Below are positions 24,390-35,211 of a stretch of 64,000 bases of DNA, piece after piece. The stretch lies in contig JAJIRX010000214.1 of assembly GCA_023853785.1 (NCBI GenBank), forward strand, positions 146,732 to 210,731, given 5' to 3'. Source of the stretch: Psilocybe azurescens. Taxonomy: Eukaryota > Basidiomycota > Agaricomycetes > Agaricales > Agrocybaceae. The notes beneath the pieces are model-generated. The model searched no databases. It had not been told where the DNA came from and worked only from the letters and a program-made list of their open reading frames with translations. A program made the translations under genes and the position numbers. The stretch's first letter is position 1, and each line of letters begins with the position of its first letter.

Positions 24390-24597
24390 AGAAACTAGCA
24401 ATAAAAGAACGTAAGTAGTGTAAATGATCGTGTTAGTAAAAGAATGTAAGGTAATAAAGCATGGTGAAGATGGAACAGGATGAATCACAAGAGTACTACA
24501 GTGATACCAAGATTATTAAGCTGGATTCGGACCCATTCTTGATGAACGTCAGCTTCTGTAAGTGCTAGGTACACATCGGCAGCAGACTGATCAGCTT

Positions 24598-25540
24598 TTA
24601 GAAAGTCAACAAGGACAGCACACTGTGTGGTAGTGAGCCAATTCTTCTCGCTGGCTGAGGACAGTTGTGATGGCCTTCACGTCGAACTGGAGTGGGGTCA
24701 ACTCCAGTGGAAGGAGGTGCAAGCGCACTAGCAAAGGCGGTATTGAAGGTCCCGAGGGATTCAGCCATACTAAAAAGTGCATTGGCTCCATTTGACGCGA
24801 CAGCACGCTTTGCAGAAGGCCGAGTTGGTGTAGCAGGCTCTCGTTTTCTCTTGCTACTCAAGCTAGAAGGTTGAGGGATCTAAACAAGATTTTTCCATAA
24901 ATAAAGTGACCGGACAAACTCCAAGAGCAGTGACACACCTCTTCGATATCTGAGGACTCATCTGGCTGCTCCACCACAGAAGGTCCGTCCATATCTTCAT
25001 CAGAATCAACAGAGGATGAAGCAGGTCGCTGAGATGACAAGGAAGAAGGTGCAGACGACGCATGGTAAACATTGACACCAGCAACAGTTGCGGGCATCAA
25101 TTCCTCCATCTTGTGAAAGTATGGCCAGCCTCTGTTCCGAATGGCTTAGCCTGGGGGTGCACTTTAACGTAGTCGTCCCATGAGGATGCAGTGTGGATGT
25201 CAATTGTAGCACCGGTCTCATCGTCCCAAGTCCATCCTGAGACGCACTGGATCGCACGGATGACTCGATAAAGCTTTCGAAACTTGATAACAGTTAGTAA
25301 CGAGGTGGAAAATGGATAGCATGGATATAGGATGTACCGCACAATACTTGTTCCCACATGATTTCGCATTCTTGGCAGCACCGCGTTCCAGCAAGGGGAG
25401 CAAGATGCTTTGCTACTTTCTGAAATGTTGTTGCCTTGAAGCTAGCACCATCACCAGCTTCAGCCTTGTGAGCAACAAGAAAGTCAACGAGGCGGAAGCT
25501 CTTCGAGAGTGGTCCAGTGAGCTGAAGGAGACATTATGAA
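24598..25540 (-). pseudogene. PIF/Harbinger partner protein with Myb/SANT-like domain
   Basis: Convergent with the transposase. The N-terminal Myb/SANT-like part is spread over frames: LRLVDFLVAHKAEAGDG, FKATTFQKVAKHLAP, then GAAKNAKSCGNKY, an intron, FRKLYRVIRAIQCVSGW, WDDETGATIDIHT and WDDYVKVHPQAKPF. The frame shifts again to GWPYFHKMEELMP. A linker with DSDEDMDGPSV follows, then an intron and a basic SSKRKREPATPTRPS tail region. In PIF systems this protein binds the ends and helps the transposase. At least three frameshifts; inactive. Confidence 0.75.
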
Positions 25541-26137
25541 TAAGAGACAACACAGAGAGAAAGATGGGGAAGATAACGAACAAAAGGAAAAAGGTTTTGG
25601 TTTAAAAGAACAATAACACGTACATTTAATGACCCGAGAGACTGAACGGGCATGCTATAGTCCTCGTATATTACATATCCATGTTCAGAATAGCTGGTAT
25701 TAACGATGAACGTTGAAGAAACGAGGAGGAACAAGAGAGGGCGAGATAATCAGCAGTCAACCATGCGAGGGTGACGATCTGTGACAAGGTTCCATATTTG
25801 GGCGGTGGGAATAATCTGGAATAATCTAGCTACCATCAAACTGAAAATGCGCCCGCATTTTCGTTGCCGGACAGACCCTTAGTTAGGGCTTAGGAGGTTA
25901 GAGCTAGGGCTTAGATATCCATTTATCTCTGTGCAGTAGCGCATTCTCGATTAGGTTAGGTGGTTAGTGTAGGTTAAATTGCTTGAGAATGCATATAAGT
26001 GCATCCTTGAGCGCATACTTAGTTGCACTTAGGGCAAAGGGATGTTGCCTTAAGTCGTGCGATTACCAAATAAGGAGTGTCACCTGACGCATCACGTGTG
26101 ACACTAAAAATATGAGACTGTGGGAGAGCAAGGACAG

Positions 26138-27180
26138 TTGTGCAAGTGGTTTGAGAAGGGCAAAACACAAAGTGTGTGCCGAGAAAAACTGCAGAAACAG
26201 GGGTCGTCAAGCGTTTATTGAAAGTGACACAGTAATCCACTGCCTGACAGCCTTACAACGGCTGGCATAGTCTTCTATCACGGTATGATACCTGACAAGC
26301 TATTGACTGAAGAAACAAGTGAGAGGAGTACAAATTACCCCACGAATCCCTTGGTCTCCAAGGAGTGAAACCAACGACACGAATGCAACGCAAAACACAA
26401 CGTGGAAGGGAAGCGGGCTGCCAAAGGCCTGAGTGTTTGGGAAAGCAAAGAGGAAATCCGAAACGGAGTCCAAGTGGCTGTACTAAACACTTGAAGAAAA
26501 AAACAGGGAAGAGGTGGCAGGGAGAAAAAAAGGAGAGATTCGGAAAAGAACTTTGAAAATAAAAATGCAAATCTCTCTGTGTAAGTCAAAGAGACCAAGA
26601 GTGGATAGGATAAACTTGATGCTCACAGTTTGTGTATTTTGAATATAATATTGAGTAGTTCTAAAGAAGTACCATTAACAATTGCTTGATAAGGTAGATC
26701 ATTAAATTTTCCTTTGACGGGTGATGAAGATCATGGATGATCCGGAAGCGGAATCCCCCTTTCTCACCAATATCTTATCCGTAGATGAGCTGGCTGCGCT
26801 CTCATCGTGGAATATGATTTTTTCAATTTTTCCGACGCCATAGCTTGGGCCGCCCACCCACAGCCTCAGCCCATACGTACATGCTATCCATCCGCTTCAA
26901 AATCTCTGGATATCAGAATCAGAATCTCATTTGGCTAGCTTCCTCTTTCTTTATCTGTATTCTCAGAATACCCGTGGTCTGTGGGTTTGAGTCGGAGGAT
27001 CTAAAAAGGCTCAGGCCAATAAGCACTCAATCGTCGTGGAGATATTTATATACCGATTGGACGGATTTGATTTACGAGGTTGTACATAATACAGAGTACT
27101 GTACGCCTCAACCACCAATGAAGAACCCAGAACAAATTTTTATGCAAATCACAGAGACCGGATTTCCTTTCCTTTCCTTT
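26138..27180. other. No convincing gene
   Basis: Purine-rich sequence at 26.36-26.56 kb. ORFs at 26,253-26,598 (-) and 26,845-27,213 (+) lack recognisable motifs and the latter overlaps the secreted-protein gene end. Confidence 0.35.
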
Positions 27181-27181
27181 A

Positions 27182-27657
27182 TCAAAGCTTCACACCATTA
27201 CCGAACGAGATGATCAACTCGGCGCCTCCAGGGTCCACTCTCACCCCTCCAAGAGAGACTGGGAGATTGGGATTGGCCGTTCCGTAGCAGTCAGTGACGA
27301 GCGCGTTGAACGTGCTGATGCAGGACGTGTTACTCGCAAAATTGCCCAGGAACGCAGCCGACTGGAAGCCAAAGGTAAAGCGGCCGGCAGAAGACAGCGC
27401 TGCAGGCCCCGGGGCGTACTGTTGCAAAACGAGGCCGTGTCGGCGCGGCTAAAATATGGTATTTAACGTGAGATGCAATTGCTGAAGGTCAAGACCTTGG
27501 AGAGATGTAGTGAAGGTGCTTACAGGTTAGCTAGAGTTCTGTAGGAGGCGTCCACGTTGGCAGCTGGCGCCCAGCAGCTGGAGGTCTGGGCAACTACCCC
27601 GGTCAGGTAGAGGCTGGTCACTGTTGCCAACGCGGCATACGCAAGTGAGAAGTGCAT
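27182..27657 (-). CDS. Small secreted protein, probably frameshifted
   Basis: ATG 27,657 opens a clear signal peptide (MHFSLAYAALATVTSLYLTG, cleavage likely after VVAQ), then SSCWAPAANVDASYRTLANL and an intron with GTAAGC donor and TTTTAG acceptor (about 27,425-27,520). The second exon reads NLRADTASFCNS in the spliced frame. The rest of the likely protein (GRFTFGFQSAAFLGNFASN, then SCISTFNALVTDCYG, ending FGNGVKL at the stop 27,182) is in another frame. One base difference near 27,410-27,420 would explain this. Four Cys in the mature part suggest disulphides. Family not recognised. It could be an effector-like or wall protein. Confidence 0.5.
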
Positions 27658-28075
27658 TGTGCAATATTGAATTATTGTTGTTTCCTGGGGAATAGTAAGG
27701 CAAGTAGTTGAATATTGAGAGCAGTAAGAGGAGCTACTTTACTTCACTTCGAATCTTCAAAACTATGGGATGTTGGTAATAGTAGTTCCCTTTTTATATG
27801 TTACAGTGTAGTATTTTATTGTGTACTAGAACCGAACTAAGTAACAGACTCATAGACTCCGACGCTATGCGGGCCGAAGTAGTACGACAAGGATATTAAT
27901 AGCGTTCGGGGATGTCTTATCTTCTCCGACCTTTTGCGACATCCGGCGATGATCTCATAAAAGGTGTGGGTATGTCGACGTTGTCCGGTCATATTCGGGT
28001 TTGTGTGTCTTGTTAACGTGATGTACGTCGATTTACGATCTGCATGAGCTATACAGAAACCTTACAGTACCAGAA
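27658..28075. promoter_or_regulatory. Likely upstream region of the small secreted protein
   Basis: Non-coding 420 bp upstream of the minus-strand ATG. A TATA-like TTTTTATATG lies near 27,791. No further element recognised. Confidence 0.25.
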
Positions 28076-29077
28076 CTGTACTTGCTCTCCCACCCAGGGC
28101 GGCCCCGGGATTTCAATAAATACCACGGGGTAATTTTTTTTCCTTAGGCTTTGGTACCCCTCCCTCCTTCTATATTGTGTATGTTTGTCCTATGTTTTTG
28201 TATATTTTGATGGCTGTGAAAAATATTTCAGCATATAATGACACTAGGTGTCGGGTTTTACTTTAAACGCAAATAAGACAGCTAACTTATTGTAAGAGTT
28301 TCTGAGTGGGTTCAGTAAAGATCTCTAGTAATGATGGACCTGTGTATATCATCTACTCATATGAAAAATGGAATATAAATTTAATCAGTGCTAGAAACAA
28401 TCTCCAAGAGCATGATTCTGTCTCATTAAACTTAAATACTGCTGTCTTGGCCTCTAGTGTGCTAAATTTCAAGTTTTGGCCTTCAAAAATAAAATTTTCT
28501 AAGCCTCCGGGACCCCCTACCCCAGGTTATGGGCTGAAATCCCAGAGCCCCCTTGCTCCCACCGTCTCACATTTTAATTACACGTGATGCATCGGCGATC
28601 ACTGACACTCCCTATTTGGTAATCGCACAACTTAGGGCAATGGGACATTGCCTAGGTGTGTGCTCAAGGATGCGCTTATGTGTGTTCTCAAGCAATCTAA
28701 CATACACTAACCACCTAATCTAACTGGCCACCTATCCATTCTAACCTAACCAAGAATGCGCTACTGCACGAGAGAAATGGATACCTAAACCCTAGCTCTA
28801 ACCTCCTAAGCACTAACTACCTAACAATGTCTAACATAGCTAAAAGTAATATTCAAAAATAGTTAGGGTAATCCCAATTGCCCTAAGTATAATAAAATTT
28901 ATGTTTAAAGAAATGTATTCATTCAGAATTGAATCATCAAGCACACAATTAATGACTCGCATCAATAACCACGCTATCCAACCGGCATTTATAGCCGATG
29001 GTTATAAATAATTATATACCCTTAAATTTTACATATTTCTATTTAAGAAATGTGAGACGGTGGGAGAGGAACGCCAG
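28076..29077 (+). mobile_element. MITE copy B, split by a hAT-type MITE
   Basis: Ends CTGTACTTGCTCTCCCACC and, inverted at the right, CTGGCGTTCCTCTCCCACC. The body matches copies A and A0. About 533 bp after removing the insertion at 28,095-28,555 and one copy of its 8-bp duplication. The sequence next to the ends shows no obvious target duplication. Confidence 0.75.
28095..28555. mobile_element. hAT-type MITE, 461 bp
   Basis: Ends CAGGGCGGCCCCGGGATTTC and (reverse complement of the right end) CAAGGGGGCTCTGGGATTTC. It is flanked by an exact 8-bp duplication CTCCCACC (28,087-28,094 and 28,556-28,563). CA(G/A)GG ends plus 8-bp duplications are typical of hAT. No coding capacity. It inserted into the terminal repeat of MITE copy B. 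Confidence 0.85.
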
Positions 29078-29324
29078 TTCGGTACCATTGAGCGTGTTCA
29101 GAGCATACTAACCCATTCAGAACATTTTTCTTTAATTGATTACTATCTATTTATTTATGTCTCAGTCCATTTTTATTTATTTATATAAGTTCTAATACGA
29201 CCCCACGATATATCTATTCTAGTACCTAGTTCCTCGAGCGGGGTTATTCGTCATCATTCCATGTGTGTTACCGTTCTGTGCTTTAGATGTGCCTTTGGCG
29301 TATTCACCCCAAAAAGCCGTAGGA

Positions 29325-29565
29325 AGTATTCATTATAAATGATTACTGTATCAAAATGCTTGGCATATACTACCAATCTTTGACCCGAGGTACAAGAGCT
29401 GGTACAATACGCTCACGCAAATTCCAAAAGCAATCTCTTAAGCTCGGAATAAAAATCCACCGGATGTTTATTTACGTCTTTCTGCTCTCGGAGAGTCAAA
29501 CGCCTGAGGCAAACACAGTCTCATTCCTGGCAGTCGTGCCTGTAGGCACAAATACCCATCGAACT
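29325..29565 (-). repeat. Repeat Q, copy a
   Basis: About 240 bp, related to 29,885-30,120, 52,715-52,960 and 55,110-55,355. Shared block CGGAGAGTCAAACGCCTGAG. It forms an inverted pair with copy b. Confidence 0.75.
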
Positions 29566-29884
29566 TCGTCGAGAGCCATTCCATAACACACAGAATGAAT
29601 TCGAACCTAGTCTATAAATTGCAAAATCCACACAGGTGTCGCAAAGACAAATGGAGGTGAATGCGATGGCCACTGCGTTTTGATGTAGTGTAGAAGCAGC
29701 CCTGTCTCGTAAAGTCGGTCATGAGGTAGCTTTCCAAGGATTCCGGTTATTTCGTTTTCGAGGATGTGATGAATGGCATGCAAAATTGAATCTTGGTTTG
29801 TCGTGGGAGACCACCGCCACCTAAAATAGTCATGTTCGAAAACATGATATTAATACTTATTATCATGTGCTGATATTCTAGTTC

Positions 29885-30120
29885 TGTGCTTGCAGACACG
29901 ACTGCCAGGTATGAGACTATGTTTGCGTCAGGCATTTGACTCTCCGAGCTCAACAAGATGTAAATAAAACCCCGGTGCATTTGTATTCCGAGCTTAGACG
30001 ATTATTTTTAAAACCAGCATGGGCGTATCTTATCAGCTCCGGTGCCTCAGATCGAAGATTGGTAGTACATGCCAAGCATTTTGATACATTAGTCATTTAC
30101 AATGAAGATGCAGCCCTGAC
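29885..30120 (+). repeat. Repeat Q, copy b
   Basis: Inverse of copy a at a distance of about 320 bp. Contains GACTGCCAGGTATGAGACTA and ATTTGACTCTCCGAGCTCA, as in copy c at 52.7 kb. The unrecognised gene relic X follows it, as relic X also follows copy c. Confidence 0.75.
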
Positions 30121-30129
30121 CTTTAGTTC

Positions 30130-31429
30130 TAGAACATACATGGGACATATAACTGCTGCCTACGATGCTGCCCCTTGTATAAAATGATCAAAATGTCTGA
30201 ACCACTACCGCTATCTCCATCGCTTTCCAGTAACCTCGGCCAGGCGATCGACTTTTTGTTCATATTCCAACCTTCAGAGGTCGGCAAATTATATGTTGAC
30301 TTGATTCCTGTTGTCTGGAGTGGTTTTTACAGTGTTTATATTCGCAATTCGCCTCATTTCATAATATCCCAGCAGATGTTTTCTCTTTCAGGCCCTGTGG
30401 TATTTGCTTAGCCAACGTTGTGTACACTGGAGACACAGGATTTTTGTCTCTAAGACCAATAGCGGCAACCGTGTCGCTGCCTCCAAAGCGCAGAACTGGT
30501 CAGTAAGTGCTCACTCGCTCGAGGGTATATCGTAATATATGGCTCACCGTCAATCAACTCGAAGACTGGGCAACAGGTCACGCTCCAGACGAATTCGAAT
30601 GGAGACGGACAATACTTCACCCCTGCTGTTGTTGCTACTGCTGATGTCATGCAAGCCCTGAATGGAACTGAGCGCCCGGCCAACATGTGAATTATACGAC
30701 CCAATGTGGTCCATTAATCTCTCTTATCCTGGCTGACATATTGTTCCAGGGATTCTTTAAGGGCGCCATTACCAAAATCGGGCCTGCTCTAGTATGGAAC
30801 AATATTGTGTACGTTTCCTTGTTTATTTTCTTTCTTTGACTTCCCAACTAATCACCTCTATATAATCAACTAGTACTGTACTATTTCGACCAATTGTTCA
30901 GGGCATGTTACACGTTACACATATAGTTCATTTGACCAAGCGTTCAAAGTTGGACGTTATCTGTTACAGACAAGCAAAATTGTTCAGTTTGAGGGGTTGC
31001 ATCATTGGTTCCTTGATTAAGAAGAATGATTACCATTCCATTTTTAAATCTTTATTCTGAGCACTAGATAAGTTACGGTCAATTGTTTAACAAAAGATTC
31101 GCATTTTTCAGCCTCTAAAAGTTCATTTCAGAAGGTGTTTCACCTGTCCCCTTTAATTATATTTTACAAAATTGTTCAGTCCACTATGCCCCGTTACCCG
31201 TTACATGAACTATCGGTCGAAATAGTATAGTACTCCAAAGTCGTGATACAAGCAGCCTCATGCACACCAGTACCCAGCTGACATATGCATTGTAGTCACT
31301 GAATTGATCAGGGGCTATATCGAATCTCCTCTTTTATTTGAGAAGAATCTCACTGCTCTCCCTTCATTCACTGAGCGGAATGTGTCTATTGACGTGAGAA
31401 CAGGTGAAGTCAAGATCACGGAGGCGTAG
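30130..31429 (+). pseudogene. Unrecognised multi-exon gene relic X, copy 1
   Basis: Coding-like pieces on the plus strand: AIDFLFIFQPSEVGKLYVDL (30,240-30,300), FLSLRPIAATVSLPPKRRTG (30,440-30,500), VTLQTNSNGDGQYFTPAVVA, YTTQCGPLISLILADILF, then after an intron that carries a MITE, ALPSFTERNVSIDVRTGEVK ending at TAG 31,429. Stops and frame changes interrupt it. Related pieces recur at 34.77-34.86 kb and 53.3-53.96 kb, so it belongs to a dispersed gene or element family. No domain recognised; the middle piece looks membrane-embedded. Confidence 0.35.
30872..31234. mobile_element. MITE, 363 bp
   Basis: Begins AGTACTGTACTATTTCGACC and ends with the inverse of AGTACTATACTATTTCGACC, with further matching inside (GTTCAxGxxATGTxAC). 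No coding capacity. Inserted in what looks like an intron of relic X. Confidence 0.75.
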
Positions 31430-32390
31430 TCAGCAAACTGTCTCGACACTCGCTGCGAAAGTTGTTAAATGAAGTGTATCTGACCCTTCTTCGGATAATT
31501 TATGTTCTATTTTCAATGCAATCTCTACTTGCCTAAACTTTAAGCTACTCTCCAAATGCGTATTCAGTGCATTCAGAGTTCAACAACACCTGTTCCTGTT
31601 AATTGCAAATTACAGTCACACTTCTGCCGGTATATACCTGATCTTCTCACCGATATTTCAATAGGTGTGGCTCCATATACTTCCCTGGACTGTCCAACTC
31701 TGTTCATCCGGCAATCACTCCATTTATATACTGACACCCGCTGCATCGAAGCAGATTGCAAACTTTACATCATTGCCATCGGGCACTTGAGAATGCCGAC
31801 AGATCGATGACTGTTTTGACTAGACAAGTACTGAATGAATATAACAGCGGACAGAACTATTGCTTGAGCTTGTACGAGCGCCCAATCAGCCCCTGTGATT
31901 CCCATCATCACATATGCTCCTCTCCTCTATTATTTCTGTTAGCGTTTTTACCCGTCCATAACTCTTCACCCTTCAACTTTCACCCTTCACCCTTTACCCC
32001 ATACTACCCCTCACTCAGCTCAATGTTACCCAGAAAATCTCGACCATCTCCAATGCATTACCTCTGAGTACTTGTCAAGACAACGCCGACCATTGTTCAC
32101 ACACTTACTTGCTTAAATTCCCGGGCCTTTTTTGGCGGCGTACACAAGACCGAACAGTGTACCGAAAATGAACTTTTACTTTGTTGTGCACGAGAACTTA
32201 TTTCTCCCAGTCCTCATTGAAATACAGGACGTCAAACTACACGTGAATCCAACCGTATATCTACACTCAATGCCTCATATGACGCATTAATATCCATATC
32301 ACTTCGTTTGTACATCCTACACTCCACCACACCTCACGCTTCCCTTCCCTCACCACCACTTAATCTCCCTGTCTTACCCTCACCCTAATC
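31430..32390. other. No gene seen
   Basis: ORFs at 31,556-31,810 and 31,756-32,067 (+) are unrecognised. Pyrimidine-rich CCCTTCACCC-type repeats occur near 31,965-32,010. Confidence 0.35.
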
Positions 32391-32399
32391 TTCATTCTC

Positions 32400-33780
32400 A
32401 CCCGACCCACCGCACCCACCTCGCACACCCTTCATTGCCCCTCAAAGCCCCCAATCTTCCTACCTCAAACACCCGCCCAGGAACACCTCCCCATTCGGTG
32501 CGCACAGTAATAAGTAGAGAAGGGATTCTGCAGGGGTGAATGATGTTCAGCTGATAGCTTCGAGTTTGGTGGCGGTGGAGGAGAGGGAGAGTAGAGAGGA
32601 GAGAGAGAGCCCGAAATCGAGCTCGTAAAGTGACCTCTGGTTCACGCACGAGCTGAGCATGATACCATACCCCACAAAATCCACGAGAAACTCACAGATA
32701 CGATGTTCTTGTTCTGCGTTTTTACGAGACGCGTGGCAAATGCCATTGTCGCGTGCGTTACCTCTAACTGTGGTTTAGAATTTGAATCGGATGGAACGGT
32801 GCTCCTAAGTCCCGCATATAGCTCAAGTGCTGCGTTGCCCAGAGGCATATAGACGAACTCCTCTGGGGAGCAAGCATGCTACGTCATATTCTGAACCAGC
32901 CCCGGGTAGGTGTTTTGAAGACCCACGGGCGGCGGGTTGATCGCGCGTGCTAGAGTGCTTCTTCTTGTGCTTGTGCTCATACCGGTGATTTGGTTTCGTT
33001 AGCTACATTCCGAGTCCGGCGAGCCAGCTGGAGGCGAAAGACGAGGGAGCCGGGCGTGCGTGATGCACTGCCAGATGAACACCGTTATCACGTCGTCAGT
33101 CGATATGAACTCGATGTTGGAAGGCAGGGTGGACACGGCGAGGCCTTTGAGTGTGGAAAGGGATGCGGCGGAAAACTAAGTACGCCCCAGGTGCAATTGG
33201 GTGGAGCAGGAGGGTGGGATCAGTAGACAGAGAAGGTGCTGGAACGAGCTCGGATCAGGTGTACATTCCCCCTCTCCATCGGAATCCAGGACGTGACATG
33301 TGGGCTGATGGTAAGAGGGAGAAGTGCTGTGCTGTGCGGGGCAGAGCATGGACTCGGGGATTAGTGTGAATGGGACATGTGCGCTGCGCAGGGAGTCCAT
33401 TGTCAGTAATGTATCATCCCGGAGATTCCTGACGACAAGTTCTGGGGTGGGGATGTGAGTGATGATGGCATATACACCTGTGTTAGGGGGGAGAAAATGT
33501 GGGGTTAGCGCCTCGGTTGATGGCTTGTCCTGCGACCCAATGGATAGACGCTGGGACTCACTCTACACTGCCAGCAAGGATCTCCGTAATCAAGCTTTCT
33601 GTAAGTTGTGGTCCGAGGTGTGGGAGAGAGAGAAGATGAATGTGAGTTGGGTGTACTGGTTGCTTAGAACTGGCTGTTGTCCAAAGATATCTAGGACCAA
33701 CGGGGCCGAGGTGGTTGTGGTAGTCTGTGTGGTGGTCATGGTCGTCGGATCTGGGTATGACTCCGGCAGTCTGCTATAAA
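32400..33780 (-). pseudogene. BAHD-type acyltransferase (trichothecene 3-O-acetyltransferase-like) lacking its HxxxD segment
   Basis: Read on the minus strand: APLVLDIFGQQP with YTQLTFIFSLS (N-terminal strand of PF02458 transferases), GVYAIITHIPTPELVVRNLR and TLLTMDSLRSAHVPFTLI, then SAASLSTLKGLAV, FISTDDVITVFIWQCITHA, NTYPGLVQNMT and FVYMPLGNAALELYAGLRS. An intron near 32,645-32,697 precedes VREPEVTLRARFRALS. This order matches fungal acyl-CoA-dependent acetyltransferases. The part between the N-domain and SAASLSTLKG, which should carry the catalytic HxxxD, is missing, and stops interrupt the reading (for example TGA in LQKA*LRR). The enzyme would have used acyl-CoA to acylate an alcohol or amine in the cytosol; this copy is inactive. 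Confidence 0.6.
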
Positions 33781-34013
33781 GTGCACATATGGTCTTATAG
33801 TGCGAAGCGGATCTGAGGGAAGGCGAGTCAGGTTAAGAATTAAATGACGGAGTTGAGTTATTTTTGGAAGATCGGCGAGTTGTAGGGACATGTTGCCAAT
33901 GACACGTGGGGTGCGCACGGACTCCGTTCCCCGATAGCCCCTGTCGAGATGATACCCTGTCTTTAAAATTGAAACTGCTCCTTCAGTGGCTTGAGCTGAA
34001 CAGAATATAATAT
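33781..34013. other. No gene seen
   Basis: Upstream side of the acyltransferase relic. A minus-strand frame (33,736-34,095) runs through it without a recognisable motif. Confidence 0.3.
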
Positions 34014-34478
34014 CACTGCTGGGACCGAAAAATTCTGCGTAATGCAGATTCCATGCAAAATCTGTTGTCGTGACACAAAGTATTGTAATTTGCAAAATGA
34101 ATAATTTTAAATCAAATCAGCCTTGAGCAAAGACAATAAGAACTGTAACAGAGATTAAAATTCTACCTGAATATGGTAATTTGCAGAATATACGATTTTG
34201 CATATTGCAAGAACACAATAAAAATGATAAATTCTGCACTGGCAGACAAATTTTATTTTTCTCAGCCACTGCAGAATTTATCATTCTTATTGTATTCTGC
34301 ATTTCGTAAAATAGTGTGTTTTGCAAATTGCCATATTTAGTTAGAACTTTAATCTCTGTTACAGTTCTTATTGTCTTTGCTCAAGGCTGATTTGATTTAA
34401 AATTATTCATTTGCAAATTACAATACTTTGTGTCACGACAACAGATTTTGCATGGAATCTGCATTCGTCCCAGCAGTG
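34014..34478. mobile_element. Hairpin MITE, 465 bp
   Basis: Two arms of about 200 bp are near-perfect inverses, for example AATCAGCCTTGAGCAAAGAC (34,117) against GTCTTTGCTCAAGGCTGATT (34,373). The ends are CACTGCTGGGAC and its inverse GTCCCAGCAGTG. The loop includes TAAATTCTGCACTGGCAGAC. No coding capacity. Confidence 0.85.
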
Positions 34479-34764
34479 TATGTAATGTCATTGTTGACAG
34501 GCGGAATCGAATCACCGCCAAATCTATTTTTGGTCACCAGCTGTCATTGATTCCTTTAAAAGGTGGAACGTCTGTGTGATTCGTGTCCACATTTGCCCAA
34601 TCAAAGCTATAGCTGTCAGACTCTGCCTATACTAGCGCACGGTTTGTGCCCTGATATCGGTCATCTGCGGCCCTTAGACTGACACATATTCTGTTAGGCA
34701 CATTAATGCCTTTGTCGATCCTAATATAGACCAGGGAAAAGTCAGGATACTTGAATTTCTGACC

Positions 34765-34870
34765 AAAACCTAGAGGGCGACATTGACCTGCTGCTCATGT
34801 TTGAAATTCCCAAGAAACCCAGCGAGTTATTCATTGACTTGTTCCCTGTTTATTGGAGTGCACAATTCAG
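34765..34870 (+). pseudogene. Fragment of gene relic X, copy 3
   Basis: Encodes DIDLLLMFEIPKKPSELFID followed by LFPVYWS, clearly related to the FIFQPSEVGKLYVDLIPVVWS piece at 30.25 kb and the MFEPPKVSKLYVDLFPVVWS piece at 53.68 kb. Only this exon is recognisable. Confidence 0.5.
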
Positions 34871-35211
34871 GATTAATATTTGTGATCTGTTCAACTGATA
34901 TCTCTCTGGCAGAGATCATTTCATTCACAGCCAGCGGAACCTGCTGTGCGACAGTCAATTATTCCGGCCGAACTGAGGGCTTTTGTGTCCCCCACATATT
35001 CTGGCCAGAGTCCGCGGAGTCCGCTGCGGAATAGGGGATTCCACAGCGGAATGAGAGCAAAAATATGGCACAAGGCCCTGCTATTTTATTTAATCTCAAT
35101 TCCGGCGGAATGGCGGATTCCGCGTAGCGGAATTGAGCGGAATCCGTTTACAAAACGGAATACCCCGGAGCGGAACCGAAAACAGAACCATAAACAGACT
35201 TAAAATTTGAT

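Larger units (their letters stand above)
22893..25878 (+). mobile_element. PIF/Harbinger DNA transposon, complete but decayed
   Basis: 2,986 bp. Terminal inverted repeats of about 85 bp start GGGTCTGTTCAGCAACGAAA (left) and GGGTCTGTCCGGCAACGAAA (right, reverse complement). It is flanked on both sides by TTA (22,890-22,892 and 25,879-25,881), the classical target duplication. It carries the two divergently placed genes typical of the superfamily. Confidence 0.9.
22604..26137 (-). mobile_element. MITE copy A, split by a PIF/Harbinger element
   Basis: Starts CTGGCGTTCCTTTCCCAC and ends GTGGGAGAGCAAGGACAG, an imperfect inverted pair. Without the 22,893-25,878 insertion its body matches the reverse complement of copy B (28,076-29,077), for example GATGCGAGTTATTAATTGTG. 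Non-coding; about 545 bp when the insert is removed. Confidence 0.7.

Noticed and set aside
26845..27213. 122-codon plus-strand ORF as a gene
   Set aside because: No motif, and its 3' end overlaps the better-supported secreted-protein gene on the other strand.
28306..28587. 93-codon plus-strand ORF
   Set aside because: Lies across the hAT-type MITE and its junction; no motif and not expected to be coding.
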